Assembly: GCF_028713855.1 (NCBI RefSeq)
Contig: NZ_JAQTNN010000009.1
Span: 60,328 to 124,327, forward strand
Reading direction: 5' to 3'
DNA length: 64,000 nt
From: Sulfuricurvum sp.
GTDB lineage: Bacteria > Campylobacterota > Campylobacteria > Campylobacterales > Sulfurimonadaceae
Shown here: positions 7,632-15,678 of the stretch, piece by piece
Position numbering within the stretch: the stretch's first letter is position 1
How the letters are laid out: each line of letters starts with the position of its first letter
Made by a program: the position numbers and the translations under genes
The notes under the pieces: generated by a model
What the model was told of the DNA's origin: nothing
The model's input: the letters and a program-made list of their open reading frames with translations, nothing else
Databases searched by the model: none

Positions 7632-9759
7632 CCTCTCTATGAACGTAGTGTTTGCCCTCCCGTGGCGACGAGCACTCAACGAATGGCTGAGTATCGATGC
7701 TCCGATTTTGATCTACATGGTCAAAGCGACGATTGCGGGATTGATCGCATTATGGATCTCGATGAAACTCAATCTTCCCGATCCTAGAACCGCGATTTTT
7801 ACCGTTTTTATCGTGATGCAGCCGCAAAGCGGGTTGGTGTTTTCGAAAAGCTATTATCGTGTTGTCGGAACCATCGTCGGGGTGGGGATGTCCTTGTTAA
7901 TGATGGGATTTTTTGCGCAGGACCCTATCTGGTTTATCGGTTTTTTTGCCCTCTGGATTGGTCTTTGTACGGCGGCAGGATTTAAATATCGCAATTTCCA
8001 ATCGTATGGATTTGTCTTGGCGGGATATACCCTCTGTATTGTAGCTCTCCCCGTGATCGAGACTCCGTTGGAGGTATTTGACATCGCAGTCTCACGTTTT
8101 TCGGAAGTGGTGGTGGGGATCATGTGTGCTACGATTATCAGCGACATCATTTTTCCGCGCCATCTCTCCGAGTCGCTTCTCACGGCTGAGCGGGAACGTT
8201 TCGGTAATATCCTCTCCACCCTCGCTGAACCGGAAGCGGTGTTTTCGGCATTTGATGAAACCAACCCTTCGGTATCACGTTTTTCGAGCGGTGTCGTCGG
8301 GCTGAACGCTGTGCGAATCAACAGCGCGTATGAGAGCGGAAGCGATCAAAAAGAGCGTCAGCATTACAGCCATCTCAATCATGAGTACATGAATCTCTCT
8401 ACGACATTTCATTCTCTCAAAAGTATTATTGCGGCGATCAAAGAGGAAGAACAACCGTTATTGCAGGCTTTGGAACATCTGTATGCGCCGATCGCGTCAG
8501 CCTTGCAAACACGTCCGAATACCGTTGTTGATCCTGAGGATTTGAATCGTGTCATCGGGGAACTTATAGAAGCTAAAACCTGCGTTCAGGAGCGTTATGA
8601 GGCAGAGCAAAAGCGATATGGCGATGATGATACTTATACATCGGCAGCTTATCTGATTATCCGTCTTTTAAACGAACTTAACAACCACTGTGTAACGTAT
8701 CTTTCACTACTGAAACATCGTCAATCCGGTGCCGCAAGCAAAGAGTTGAGCCGATTTGTCCGCTTCTCCACCCATACGGATAATGTTTTGGTTGCTTTGG
8801 CGGCATTGCGCGGGAGCGGGGTATTGCTTTTGAGCATGATGTTTTGGATATGGACGGCATGGCCTTATGCCACCCTGACGATCACTATGGCGGTGGTTAT
8901 CGGATTATTGCTCGGGACACTTCCCAGTCCCATCGATGGGGTCAAAGATTTTTTTAAAGGCTCTGTATTAGCCCTCGGCTTCGCCGGAGTGTATGACTTT
9001 TTTATCATTCCGGCGTATACGTCGGATATTCTCACTTTGGGGATTCTAATTGCTCCGGTCTTAGCCTTTGTCGGATGGATGACAACACGGCCGAAACTTG
9101 CGATTTTTTCATTCGGGTTTGTCTTTATGTTTATGAGCCAATGCGCACTTGATCCTATGTATAAAATTGACCCTACCAAATATTTAGAGAGCTCTTTGGC
9201 AGCATTGATCGGTGTAATCTTTGGCGGGATGGCCTATTTGCTCGTCAATTTTTGGTCTTGCTCTCTCACTCAAAAGCGGGTAGCAAAAATACTTCGTCGT
9301 CAGATTGTGCGGGTGTGTGAGGGGGAATTAACGATAGAGAGAAGCGCACTGGAAAGCACCGGACGCGATTTGGTTCAACAGTTTTCGACACAAGGGAGGC
9401 TAAACATGCGTTCCAGCCGTTTGGTTTTCGAATGGCTTCTTGCGACACTAGAGATCGGGCGTTCTATTTTAACTATTCGGCGAAGTCTCAAGCGGATATC
9501 GCCGCAGTTTCATTCTCACTCTCTGGCTATGGCATTAGAGTCAATAAAAGACTTTTTTGAAGAACCTTCTGATTCAGGTCGGGCAGGATTACTAGAGGAA
9601 TTAAATGAAACGATCAACTCTCTTCGAAGCGGCTCTTATCCAACTGAGAGAGGACAACTAAAACGTTATGAAATACTTATCGTTGAATTCGCACTTATAC
9701 GCACGATAGTATTAAATTCGACTACATTCCCTCTTATCAAGGAGGACACATGCCATTAG
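7618..9759 (+). CDS. FUSC/AaeB-like aromatic acid efflux membrane protein
   Basis: A 713-residue inner-membrane protein with two FUSC-type blocks: an N-terminal set of helices (KATIAGLIALWISMKLNLPDP, about residues 35-175) and a second set near residues 400-540, separated and followed by soluble helical regions. This is the layout of AaeB, the p-hydroxybenzoate exporter, and of PET-family proteins. The ATG at 7618 is chosen because GAGG precedes it at the right distance; a GTG at 7606 is the alternative. It overlaps the outer-membrane factor gene by 14 bases. With the DUF1656 and HlyD-like genes downstream it forms an AaeXAB-like pump, probably for aromatic or other organic acids. Confidence 0.88.
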   Translation: MRAVNLSMNVVFALPWRRALNEWLSIDAPILIYMVKATIAGLIALWISMKLNLPDPRTAIFTVFIVMQPQSGLVFSKSYYRVVGTIVGVGMSLLMMGFFAQDPIWFIGFFALWIGLCTAAGFKYRNFQSYGFVLAGYTLCIVALPVIETPLEVFDIAVSRFSEVVVGIMCATIISDIIFPRHLSESLLTAERERFGNILSTLAEPEAVFSAFDETNPSVSRFSSGVVGLNAVRINSAYESGSDQKERQHYSHLNHEYMNLSTTFHSLKSIIAAIKEEEQPLLQALEHLYAPIASALQTRPNTVVDPEDLNRVIGELIEAKTCVQERYEAEQKRYGDDDTYTSAAYLIIRLLNELNNHCVTYLSLLKHRQSGAASKELSRFVRFSTHTDNVLVALAALRGSGVLLLSMMFWIWTAWPYATLTITMAVVIGLLLGTLPSPIDGVKDFFKGSVLALGFAGVYDFFIIPAYTSDILTLGILIAPVLAFVGWMTTRPKLAIFSFGFVFMFMSQCALDPMYKIDPTKYLESSLAALIGVIFGGMAYLLVNFWSCSLTQKRVAKILRRQIVRVCEGELTIERSALESTGRDLVQQFSTQGRLNMRSSRLVFEWLLATLEIGRSILTIRRSLKRISPQFHSHSLAMALESIKDFFEEPSDSGRAGLLEELNETINSLRSGSYPTERGQLKRYEILIVEFALIRTIVLNSTTFPLIKEDTCH

Positions 9760-9950
9760 ATATTACCTTGTTCGGTATCCAGATGCCGACACTGCTCCCT
9801 ATTTTCGCATTTAGTGCCGTAGTGCAGATTTTGGTTGATCGAGTTATGTCTGATACCGGCTTTTATACGTATGTTTGGCATCCAGGGCTGTTTCGCACAG
9901 CCGTATTTGTCTGCATTTTTACCATCCCGTGCTTACTCATTTATCGTTAA
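9750..9950 (+). CDS. DUF1656 (AaeX-like) small membrane protein
   Basis: A 66-residue protein with two hydrophobic helices (LLPIFAFSAVVQILVDRVM and FRTAVFVCIFTIPCLLIY). The WHPGLFRTA motif between them is characteristic of DUF1656/AaeX proteins, which accompany AaeA/AaeB-type pumps; the exact role of AaeX is not established. AAGGAGG sits 5 bases before the ATG, and the gene overlaps the preceding FUSC gene by 10 bases, indicating translational coupling. Confidence 0.9.
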   Translation: MPLDITLFGIQMPTLLPIFAFSAVVQILVDRVMSDTGFYTYVWHPGLFRTAVFVCIFTIPCLLIYR

Positions 9951-9959
9951 AGGAACACT

Positions 9960-10865
9960 ATGAACAAGAACACCAAATTAGCCAAACTTTTTCGCTTTGC
10001 TATCACTTTTGCAGTCGTTTCACTCGCCGTATTTTTAGGGGTGATGTTGTGGGACAACTACATGAACAGCGCATGGACCCGAGACGGTCGTGTCCGTGCC
10101 GATGTCGTGATGATCGCACCGGATGTCGGGGGATTAGTGAGCCGTGTCGCCGTCGTGGATAATCAGTTCGTCCATAAAGGAGATCTGCTGTATCAAATTG
10201 ACGAGGTTCGTTTCCACCATGCGCTCACTGCGGCAGAAGCGATCGCACAAACGCGTAAAGCCGAATATGAGATGAAAAAACATCAATCCTCGCGCCGGAG
10301 TGCCGCGGATGATGAAGTCGTATCCGCCGAAAATCGCGATGACGCTCTCTACGATACCCAAATCGCCCGCGCCAAATACGAAGAGGCGATGGCACAGGTC
10401 GAGACCGAAAAACTTAATATCGAACGTTCCGCTGTTCGCGCTTCAACTGATGGGTGGGTATCGAATCTACTGCTTCGCAAAGGGGACTATGTTCAAGCGG
10501 GTGAGAAGCGCATTGCCCTCATTACCGGCGGATCGTTTTGGGTGTACGGCTATTTTGAGGAGCACAAACTCCCTCTCATTCATATCGGAGACAAAGCACA
10601 AATGAAGATGTTGGGGACTAAATACGTACTAAAAGGACATGTGGAAAGCATTGCCCGTGGGATTGCTGACCGTGATAACACAACCGACGGACGGCTAGTG
10701 GCAAACGTCAATCCGATCTTTACCTGGGTGCGTTTGGCTCAGCGTATCCCCGTACGTATCCATATCGATGATATTCCAAAAGGGATGAATCTCACCGCAG
10801 GAATGACCTGCTCTGTGACTATTCTCCCGAATAAATCCGATCAAAGGAGTGCCCATAAACAATAA
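9960..10865 (+). CDS. HlyD/AaeA-like membrane fusion protein
   Basis: A 301-residue periplasmic adaptor. One N-terminal membrane helix (about residues 12-32) is followed by WTRDGRVRADVVMIAPDVGGLV, the standard first half-lipoyl segment, an alpha-hairpin (about 85-150) and the second lipoyl half (RASTDGWVSNLLLRKGDYVQAGE), then a beta-barrel (FWVYGYFEEHKLP). It should link the FUSC inner-membrane exporter to the outer-membrane lipoprotein encoded at 6201. AAAGGAACACT precedes the ATG. It is the last gene of the five-gene efflux operon. Confidence 0.92.
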   Translation: MNKNTKLAKLFRFAITFAVVSLAVFLGVMLWDNYMNSAWTRDGRVRADVVMIAPDVGGLVSRVAVVDNQFVHKGDLLYQIDEVRFHHALTAAEAIAQTRKAEYEMKKHQSSRRSAADDEVVSAENRDDALYDTQIARAKYEEAMAQVETEKLNIERSAVRASTDGWVSNLLLRKGDYVQAGEKRIALITGGSFWVYGYFEEHKLPLIHIGDKAQMKMLGTKYVLKGHVESIARGIADRDNTTDGRLVANVNPIFTWVRLAQRIPVRIHIDDIPKGMNLTAGMTCSVTILPNKSDQRSAHKQ

Positions 10866-10919
10866 TGGTCATACGGGTCATAGTTAGTCTAAAAAAATCG
10901 AAAATAAGGAAATTGAATT

Positions 10920-11216
10920 ATGAAAAAGAGTGTGGGATTAATGATAGTAGGAGTTGCAACGGCGTGTTTCGCTGATGCGTTATCTGAGGGCAAAGCGGCA
11001 TTAGATCAAAAGCGTTATACCGATGCAATCAGTGCATTTACCCAATCATGTGAAAACGGTAACGGCACGGGATGTCTGAACCTAGGAAATATGTATGAAA
11101 ATGGAGTGGGAGTAGCTCAGAATAAATACAAAGCCTCAACCCTATACGCGCAAGCGTGTCGTGCTAAAGAAACACGCGGGTGCAGCAATATGGCACTCTC
11201 TTACGATACTCCTTGA
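10920..11216 (+). CDS. Short Hcp-like Cys-rich Sel1 repeat protein, possibly truncated
   Basis: A 98-residue exported protein: signal peptide about residues 1-19 (MKKSVGLMIVGVATACFA), then about two Sel1-like repeats with paired cysteines 8 residues apart in the first (CENGNGTGC), the arrangement of Helicobacter cysteine-rich proteins. The last repeat stops abruptly at SNMALSYDTP, where a full repeat would continue, so the gene may be a shortened family member or a remnant. ATAAGGAAATT precedes the ATG. Hcp proteins are secreted or periplasmic and fold through disulfide-linked helix pairs; their role is unclear. Confidence 0.75.
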   Translation: MKKSVGLMIVGVATACFADALSEGKAALDQKRYTDAISAFTQSCENGNGTGCLNLGNMYENGVGVAQNKYKASTLYAQACRAKETRGCSNMALSYDTP

Positions 11217-11233
11217 GGGGAAGGGAAAGAAAA

Positions 11234-12079
11234 ATGAAACGATATTATGCCGCGTTGAGCATGGGCATCTTGTTGCTTATGGGATATAGTTTATCGGCGG
11301 CTGTATTGGTAACGGTTAATGGTGATGACATCACATCTGAGGAAGTGAATAAAGTAATGATGGAAGGGACTCAGGGGCGTTTTGATTCTCTGAGTACTGA
11401 TAAACAAAACGAATTACGCCATCGGATTATCGAGGGGATGATTACCCAAGAGTTGGTTTATGATGATGCACAAAAAACAGGGGTGCTTGAATCCAAAGAG
11501 TATAAGCAAGAGCTCGAAACCCTCATCAATAAATTAAAGGTACAACTCGCAGCAAAACTGTGGGAACAAGAGCAATTTGAAACGATAAAAATAGACCCGA
11601 AAGAGGTTAAGAGCTATTTTGATACTAATCCTGACGAATTTATCGATAAAGAAAAAATTCATGCACGTCACATTTTATTGAAAACAAAACTTGAAGCCGA
11701 AGCAGTTATTAAGAGTCTGAAAACACTTAGCGGTGAAAAACTAAAAAATGAATTTATTGCTCAGGCCAAATCAAAATCAGTCGGACCGAGTGCGGCTAGA
11801 GGCGGAGATTTAGGATATTTTCCGAGAGGACAGATGGTTCCGTCATTTAATGATGCCGCTTTCGCAATGAAAACGGGAACACTTTCATCGTATCCTGTAC
11901 AAAGTCAGTTCGGCTACCATGTCATCTACATCGAAGATAGAAAAGCCGCAAAAAAATTGGGATTTGATACCGTCAAAAATTTCATTGAAGAACGATTAAA
12001 AATGGATAAATTCAAAGCAATTATGGATAAAAAAATGGCTTCATTGCATGAAAAAGCCAAAATAACTTATTCAAAATAA
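11234..12079 (+). CDS. Periplasmic peptidyl-prolyl cis-trans isomerase (PEB4/SurA-like parvulin)
   Basis: A 281-residue exported chaperone/isomerase. Residues 1-21 form a signal peptide (LLLMGYSLSAA). A SurA-N-like helical region (about 25-125) precedes a parvulin domain beginning IHARHILLKTKLEAEAV and containing GGDLGYFPRGQMVPSFNDAAF and SQFGYHVIYIEDRK. This matches Campylobacter PEB4/CBF2 in length and order, proteins that help outer-membrane protein folding. NifM, the nitrogenase isomerase, is an alternative to consider because nif-type genes follow, but the signal peptide argues against a cytoplasmic NifM role. The ATG at 11234 is chosen to start the signal peptide. Confidence 0.9.
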   Translation: MKRYYAALSMGILLLMGYSLSAAVLVTVNGDDITSEEVNKVMMEGTQGRFDSLSTDKQNELRHRIIEGMITQELVYDDAQKTGVLESKEYKQELETLINKLKVQLAAKLWEQEQFETIKIDPKEVKSYFDTNPDEFIDKEKIHARHILLKTKLEAEAVIKSLKTLSGEKLKNEFIAQAKSKSVGPSAARGGDLGYFPRGQMVPSFNDAAFAMKTGTLSSYPVQSQFGYHVIYIEDRKAAKKLGFDTVKNFIEERLKMDKFKAIMDKKMASLHEKAKITYSK

Positions 12080-12096
12080 ACTTTTATATTTTTAAA

Positions 12097-12447
12097 TTAT
12101 TTGCTCGTAAGCTCAGCAATCAATAAAGAAGCCCGAACAGAGGATTTGAAGGATTTCATTTTCTCTTGCGTGATTATGGCCATGGCCATTTCGCGCTCTT
12201 TTTTAATACGTGCGAATAAAGAAGCACTCGGAAGATCACGCGCTTGGCGAATCAAAACATACACTTCCTCATCAAACATTTCACTGGTATAAGGCGGCAA
12301 TGCATCATACAAAGCCATAAAAATAGCCCGCTGTTCATCATCCATCTTACACGAATCATCGGTAATTTTTAGAGCAACCGTAACCGCACAATCACGTGCG
12401 AACGTATCGAGATCGTTAGCCACTTTCTCGATCGGTTTCACTCTCAC
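12097..12447 (-). CDS. Hypothetical protein, last gene of nif-associated operon
   Basis: A 116-residue helical cytoplasmic protein that I do not recognise. It begins with GTG overlapping the TGA of the ferredoxin gene (GTGA), so it is translationally coupled and belongs to the operon that runs leftwards from 14965. No cofactor motif is evident: its only cysteines are in FARDCAVTV and DDSCKMDD. It is the most downstream gene; the convergent isomerase gene ends 17 bases away. A nitrogenase-maturation or protection role is only guilt by association. Confidence 0.7.
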   Translation of the reverse strand: MRVKPIEKVANDLDTFARDCAVTVALKITDDSCKMDDEQRAIFMALYDALPPYTSEMFDEEVYVLIRQARDLPSASLFARIKKEREMAMAIITQEKMKSFKSSVRASLLIAELTSK

Positions 12448-12839
12448 CCTACTTCTTCGAGATTCTCAGGCTCTTCTTGAACGAAATGACCGACACCGCG
12501 CATCTCATTCGGAATGTCTTTGCGATATTTTTTCTCTCTAAATGCCGGAGATTTAGGAACACCGTTTTTCTCGCCAAGTTTATACATCTCACCATTGAGG
12601 AAATGGGCATCGAATTCTTTGGTATACGGCATATCCCACGTGATACATCCGATACTCGGACAAATCGCCGCGCATTGCGGATCATCATACACACCGACAC
12701 ACTCGATACACTTCTCAGGAGCCACGTAATAACGTTTATTCCCCGTCGGATTGTTCATATCATCTACGATCGCATTGACCGGACATTGTTGTAAACACGC
12801 ATCACAGGTGATGCAGGTATCATCAATAATTACAGACAT
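12444..12839 (-). CDS. 2[4Fe-4S] ferredoxin, nif-associated type
   Basis: A 131-residue ferredoxin with two cluster motifs: CITCDACLQQCP near residues 9-20 (C-x2-C-x2-C-x3-C) and CIECVGVYDDPQCAAICP near 43-60 (C-x2-C-x8-C-x3-C), the longer spacing being that of nif-linked and Chromatium-type ferredoxins. A C-terminal tail of about 65 residues rich in charged residues follows. It would carry low-potential electrons to nitrogenase or to cofactor-assembly enzymes. Its ATG overlaps the stop of the NifX gene by one base. A second, similar ferredoxin is two genes upstream. Confidence 0.92.
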   Translation of the reverse strand: MSVIIDDTCITCDACLQQCPVNAIVDDMNNPTGNKRYYVAPEKCIECVGVYDDPQCAAICPSIGCITWDMPYTKEFDAHFLNGEMYKLGEKNGVPKSPAFREKKYRKDIPNEMRGVGHFVQEEPENLEEVG

Positions 12840-13222
12840 TAGAGTAGTTCCTTATCTTTAGTGGTGTGAACAATGCGCTGCAACCACGGCGGCGGATTGC
12901 CCAATAACAGCTCTTGGAGTTTCACAATCGTCTCATCGATTCGATCGTTCTCTCCTGAGCGCATCGGATATATTTTGGATGCCAATACCATTTTTGAGGC
13001 GGTAGGACCGATTTGAGAACAGTACATAATGTCTGCTTCTTTAACCGTACTGATTTTGTAGGCAAGCTTTTCGTGTTCATCTTCGATCGCATCATGTGAA
13101 CTGTCCAGTGTTTTGACATATTCGGCACTTTGTTCAGTGATTCGATAAAGCTCAAAACTCTTCGACCATCCAAAATGCTGATTGACCGTTACACCATCAG
13201 ATGAAGCAAACGCGATTAGCAT
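12839..13222 (-). CDS. nifX: NifX-family FeMo-cofactor biosynthesis protein
   Basis: A 127-residue protein of the dinitrogenase iron-molybdenum cofactor family. The start ASSDGVTVNQHFGWSKSFELY, with its HFG motif, and the C-terminal LLGNPPPWLQRI are NifX hallmarks. NifX binds the NifB cofactor and passes it to the NifEN scaffold. It sits between two ferredoxin genes in the leftward operon; a second, divergent member of the same family is at 15063. The stop overlaps the next gene's ATG by one base. Confidence 0.9.
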   Translation of the reverse strand: MLIAFASSDGVTVNQHFGWSKSFELYRITEQSAEYVKTLDSSHDAIEDEHEKLAYKISTVKEADIMYCSQIGPTASKMVLASKIYPMRSGENDRIDETIVKLQELLLGNPPPWLQRIVHTTKDKELL

Positions 13223-13232
13223 AACCTATCCT

Positions 13233-13607
13233 TTAAACCGCTACTGCTTCACGCGCTTCGCGAGCTGCAATAGAGATATCATCACGGAATGTTTGCGGAG
13301 AAACTTCAGGAGATAACAATCCGCGTTTTTTACTAGAACCGATAACATACTCAGAGCTGTTAACATAATAGTCATTGTAATCAGCAGTATATGGCATATC
13401 CCATACAATACATCCTTCTGTAGGACAAGCAGCTGCACACGCAGGTGTTTCAGCATGACCGACACACTCAATACATTTTTCAGGTTTTACATACGTATAT
13501 TCCCAATCTTCACGTGGTGAATCACCCTCACTTGCAATCGCTGCAACAGGACACTCGTCGATACAGGCGTCACAGTTGATACATAAGTCAGTTATTAATA
13601 CAGCCAT
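13233..13607 (-). CDS. 2[4Fe-4S] ferredoxin, nif-associated type
   Basis: A 124-residue ferredoxin with CINCDACIDECP at about residues 9-20 and CIECVGHAETPACAAACP at about 44-61, each giving one [4Fe-4S] cluster. It is clearly paralogous to the ferredoxin at 12444: both share the VWDMPYT/TWDMPYT segment after the second motif. AAGGAGTAAATT precedes the ATG. It probably serves nitrogenase electron supply or cofactor synthesis. The spacing to the NifX gene downstream is 10 bases. Confidence 0.93.
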   Translation of the reverse strand: MAVLITDLCINCDACIDECPVAAIASEGDSPREDWEYTYVKPEKCIECVGHAETPACAAACPTEGCIVWDMPYTADYNDYYVNSSEYVIGSSKKRGLLSPEVSPQTFRDDISIAAREAREAVAV

Positions 13608-13617
13608 AATTTACTCC

Positions 13618-14064
13618 TTAGTTGGCTTGATATAATTTATCTTTGCAATTTTCGTACGAGGTTGAATCTAAAAGCGGCATAAGCTTAATATCCACTGCTT
13701 TAAGTAGCAATGTAACATTGCACCCCTCACAAAGTTCCATCCGCTCGAAGGCATCGGTTGTAATAAGCGAATTGAGTTTTCCGCAAGGAGTATTTACGCT
13801 CACTTCACTAAGAACCAAACCCTTACGAAAATGTTGCAGTTCACCGGAAAGATGGTTTTCGATAGAGACACTCCCCTCTTTAGCTCCCTTGCAGATAGCG
13901 ATGGCCGCTTCTTGGACACGGCATTCCACCTCATCACCGATATGGAGCCATTTAGGTACTTCGGTTTTAAGAAGTTTTAATTCCATATCATTAGCACGTA
14001 CGGTGATACAGCTGAAAAACTCATCACTTTTAATCTCTTCAACCGTCGCAGAAAATGAGTTCAT
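13618..14064 (-). CDS. TOBE-domain molybdate/tungstate-binding protein
   Basis: A 148-residue protein with two Mop/TOBE-like halves: FSATVEEIKSDEFFSCITVRANDMELKLL (about residues 3-33) through EVECRVQEAAIAICKG, and LNSLITTDAFERMELCEGCNVTLLLKAVDIKL near the C-terminus. Such proteins bind molybdate or tungstate. The ATG at 14064 has AAGGAG 6 bases upstream, whereas a longer frame to 14118 starts inside the previous gene. Placement between NifU-type and ferredoxin genes suggests molybdenum storage or delivery for FeMo-cofactor, or a local regulator, since no DNA-binding domain is present. Confidence 0.78.
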   Translation of the reverse strand: MNSFSATVEEIKSDEFFSCITVRANDMELKLLKTEVPKWLHIGDEVECRVQEAAIAICKGAKEGSVSIENHLSGELQHFRKGLVLSEVSVNTPCGKLNSLITTDAFERMELCEGCNVTLLLKAVDIKLMPLLDSTSYENCKDKLYQAN

Positions 14065-14074
14065 AATAGACTCC

Positions 14075-14965
14075 TTACCAAAGATAAATAACAATCTTTT
14101 TATCAATAACGTTTTCAAACTGCTCTAAAATCATCCCCGCTGTCGAGGTAGGTCCGAGATGGCATCCTGAGCACGCGCCCAAATAACGGAGCCAAATTTC
14201 AGGTGTATCACCACCGATATAGTTCACAAGCTCGACTCCACCGCCGTCACTCGCGAGTGTCGGAGCGAGGTTCTCAGCGATAACCATCTCGACTTTCGCA
14301 CGTTGGGACGATTCATCCATCATTCGAAATGCGACATTTATGTCGGTCGCTTGTGACATATTACTGACATAAGTGAGTAACGAATGCGCTTGAGCTTCCC
14401 CTGCATGAGCAGCACGAATCATCCATTTCATCGAAGTTAGAACATCCTCATCACGAAACAATAAGGCGAGTTTGAGTTGAGCGGTCGGCATGTTGGCTTC
14501 AGCTGCGGTGGTGTAATAACGGATAGCTTCAGCTTTATCCTCAGTGACACCGATGCCGTTTTCATACATCCCCCCCATATAAAACGAAGCGGTCTCATGT
14601 CCATACGCAGCTGCACGTTCGAATAATGTAAATGCGATAGAGATGCTTTTTGGAACGCCGAATCCTTTAACATACATGGTTCCCAAATTGACCATTGCAT
14701 CCGTATTGGTAGCACTCAAACCTTCCCAAATCGATTTGGCTGTCATATATTCTTTTTTATCATAGGCCGCTATAGCTGTCTCCATCAATGATTGTGCTTC
14801 CATACTCTTCTCCTTATGTCGTTTTAAATTTCTACGTAAATCGTTCATCGCTTCATCATAGGTATCGCCATACCCTTTGAGCTCTGGAACATCACAGCTG
14901 TATACTTCATAACCGTCGCCCTCTTCATTACTAAAGTAGTGATAATGAGTTCGAAGTTCTTCCAT
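14075..14965 (-). CDS. HicB-like / Sel1 repeat / NifU C-terminal domain fusion protein
   Basis: A 296-residue mosaic. Residues 1-50 resemble a HicB-type antitoxin strand-helix unit (SCDVPELKGYGDTYDEAMNDL). Residues about 60-205 hold Sel1-like helical repeats (AMVNLGTMYVKGFGVPKS, MGGMYENGIGVTEDKAEA). Residues about 220-296 are a NifU C-terminal/Nfu domain with the cluster-binding CSGCHLGP (CxxC) after a DGGGVELV segment. An internal ATG at 14803 (residue 55) has a strong AAGGAG in front, so a shorter product lacking the HicB-like part is likely also, or instead, made. It probably donates [4Fe-4S] clusters to nitrogenase components; the Sel1 part may bind a partner. First gene of the leftward operon. 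Confidence 0.85.
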   Translation of the reverse strand: MEELRTHYHYFSNEEGDGYEVYSCDVPELKGYGDTYDEAMNDLRRNLKRHKEKSMEAQSLMETAIAAYDKKEYMTAKSIWEGLSATNTDAMVNLGTMYVKGFGVPKSISIAFTLFERAAAYGHETASFYMGGMYENGIGVTEDKAEAIRYYTTAAEANMPTAQLKLALLFRDEDVLTSMKWMIRAAHAGEAQAHSLLTYVSNMSQATDINVAFRMMDESSQRAKVEMVIAENLAPTLASDGGGVELVNYIGGDTPEIWLRYLGACSGCHLGPTSTAGMILEQFENVIDKKIVIYLW

Positions 14966-15062
14966 GTGCAGCTCTTTTTAGAAAGTTACATTGCAATTGC
15001 CATTCTAAATAGAAGAATAGAAAATGCATATTGCTATTAAAATTTAGACAGAAGGAGCAAAT
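14966..15062. promoter_or_regulatory. Divergent intergenic region between the two nif-associated operons
   Basis: These 97 bases must hold both promoters. I see an 8-bp palindrome GCAATTGC at about 14993-15000 and AT-rich sequence around it. No convincing sigma-54 -24/-12 pair (TGGCAC-N5-TTGC) could be placed on either strand, although such control is common for nif genes. Confidence 0.4.
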
Positions 15063-15458
15063 ATGATTGCTATTCCCGTCGAAACTGATGCGCCGGATAC
15101 GATGAGTACAAAACTATTCGGTAATGCCAAATTTTTTGCATTAGTCGATCCGCTCACGAAAAAAAGCACTATCATCACCAATGAAGGGTGCGGCAACGGA
15201 ATCAAAACCGCTTCGTTCCTCGCTGAATCTGGTGCCAAATCGGCACTGTACGGTTTTTTAGGCGACGGTCCGTTTCATGTAATGGTACGTGAAGGAATCG
15301 AAGTTTATTGGCTAGGAAAAGAGACGATGAGCTTAAAATGCGCGATCGATGTTGCTTTGTCCGAAAGTTTAATACGCGTCACTCCAGACAATGCTTCGAC
15401 CTATCTCGATCCCGGGACCAGTGCAGGTGCGTGTGAATGTGGGTGCACTCATGAATGA
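15063..15458 (+). CDS. NifX/NifB C-terminal family protein with Cys-rich tail
   Basis: A 131-residue member of the dinitrogenase iron-molybdenum cofactor biosynthesis family. It opens with IAIPVETDAPDTMSTKLFGNAKFFALVD, the usual beta strand plus cofactor loop, though the HFG histidine is replaced (LFG). The middle GDGPFHVMVREGIEVYW is also family-typical. The end carries ACECGCTHE, a Cys-rich tail not usual in NifX. AAGGAG lies 6 bases before the ATG. It heads the rightward operon of four unknown genes and may bind or carry an iron-sulfur cofactor precursor. Confidence 0.8.
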   Translation: MIAIPVETDAPDTMSTKLFGNAKFFALVDPLTKKSTIITNEGCGNGIKTASFLAESGAKSALYGFLGDGPFHVMVREGIEVYWLGKETMSLKCAIDVALSESLIRVTPDNASTYLDPGTSAGACECGCTHE

Positions 15459-15678
15459 AATCATCACCTCAGAGATGGAAGAGATACGCCGTTTAATCGT
15501 CGCAACTGTTGCTAAACGCAATGCACTTAAAACGGAAATGGCACAATGGTATGAAGCCCACAGCAAACGCTTCGAACGTACAAATGAGCTTATCACGGTC
15601 GATTCAACGCTATCAGAGCTGGACAGCCATTATAAACGGTTGTGGGATTATCATAACGGTACGTCACGAGCCTCATGA
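15451..15678 (+). CDS. Hypothetical small helical protein, nif-associated
   Basis: A 75-residue protein starting at an ATG that overlaps the end of the preceding NifX-family gene by 8 bases; its TGA overlaps the next gene's ATG (ATGA). It is predicted to be two long helices (ITSEMEEIRRLIVATVAKRNAL, then LITVDSTLSELDSHYKRLWDY) without cysteines or membrane segments. I do not recognise it. The tight coupling suggests it acts with its neighbours, perhaps as a small chaperone or adaptor of nitrogenase maturation; that is inference from position only. Confidence 0.7.
   Translation: MNEIITSEMEEIRRLIVATVAKRNALKTEMAQWYEAHSKRFERTNELITVDSTLSELDSHYKRLWDYHNGTSRAS

Noticed and set aside
11234..12079. NifM assignment for the parvulin next to nif-type genes
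   Set aside because: It has a clear signal peptide and PEB4-like length, and it is on the opposite strand from the adjacent nif-associated operon.
14966..15062. Sigma-54 promoter between the nif-associated operons
   Set aside because: No TGGCAC-N5-TTGC pair with correct 12-base GG-GC spacing was found on either strand.
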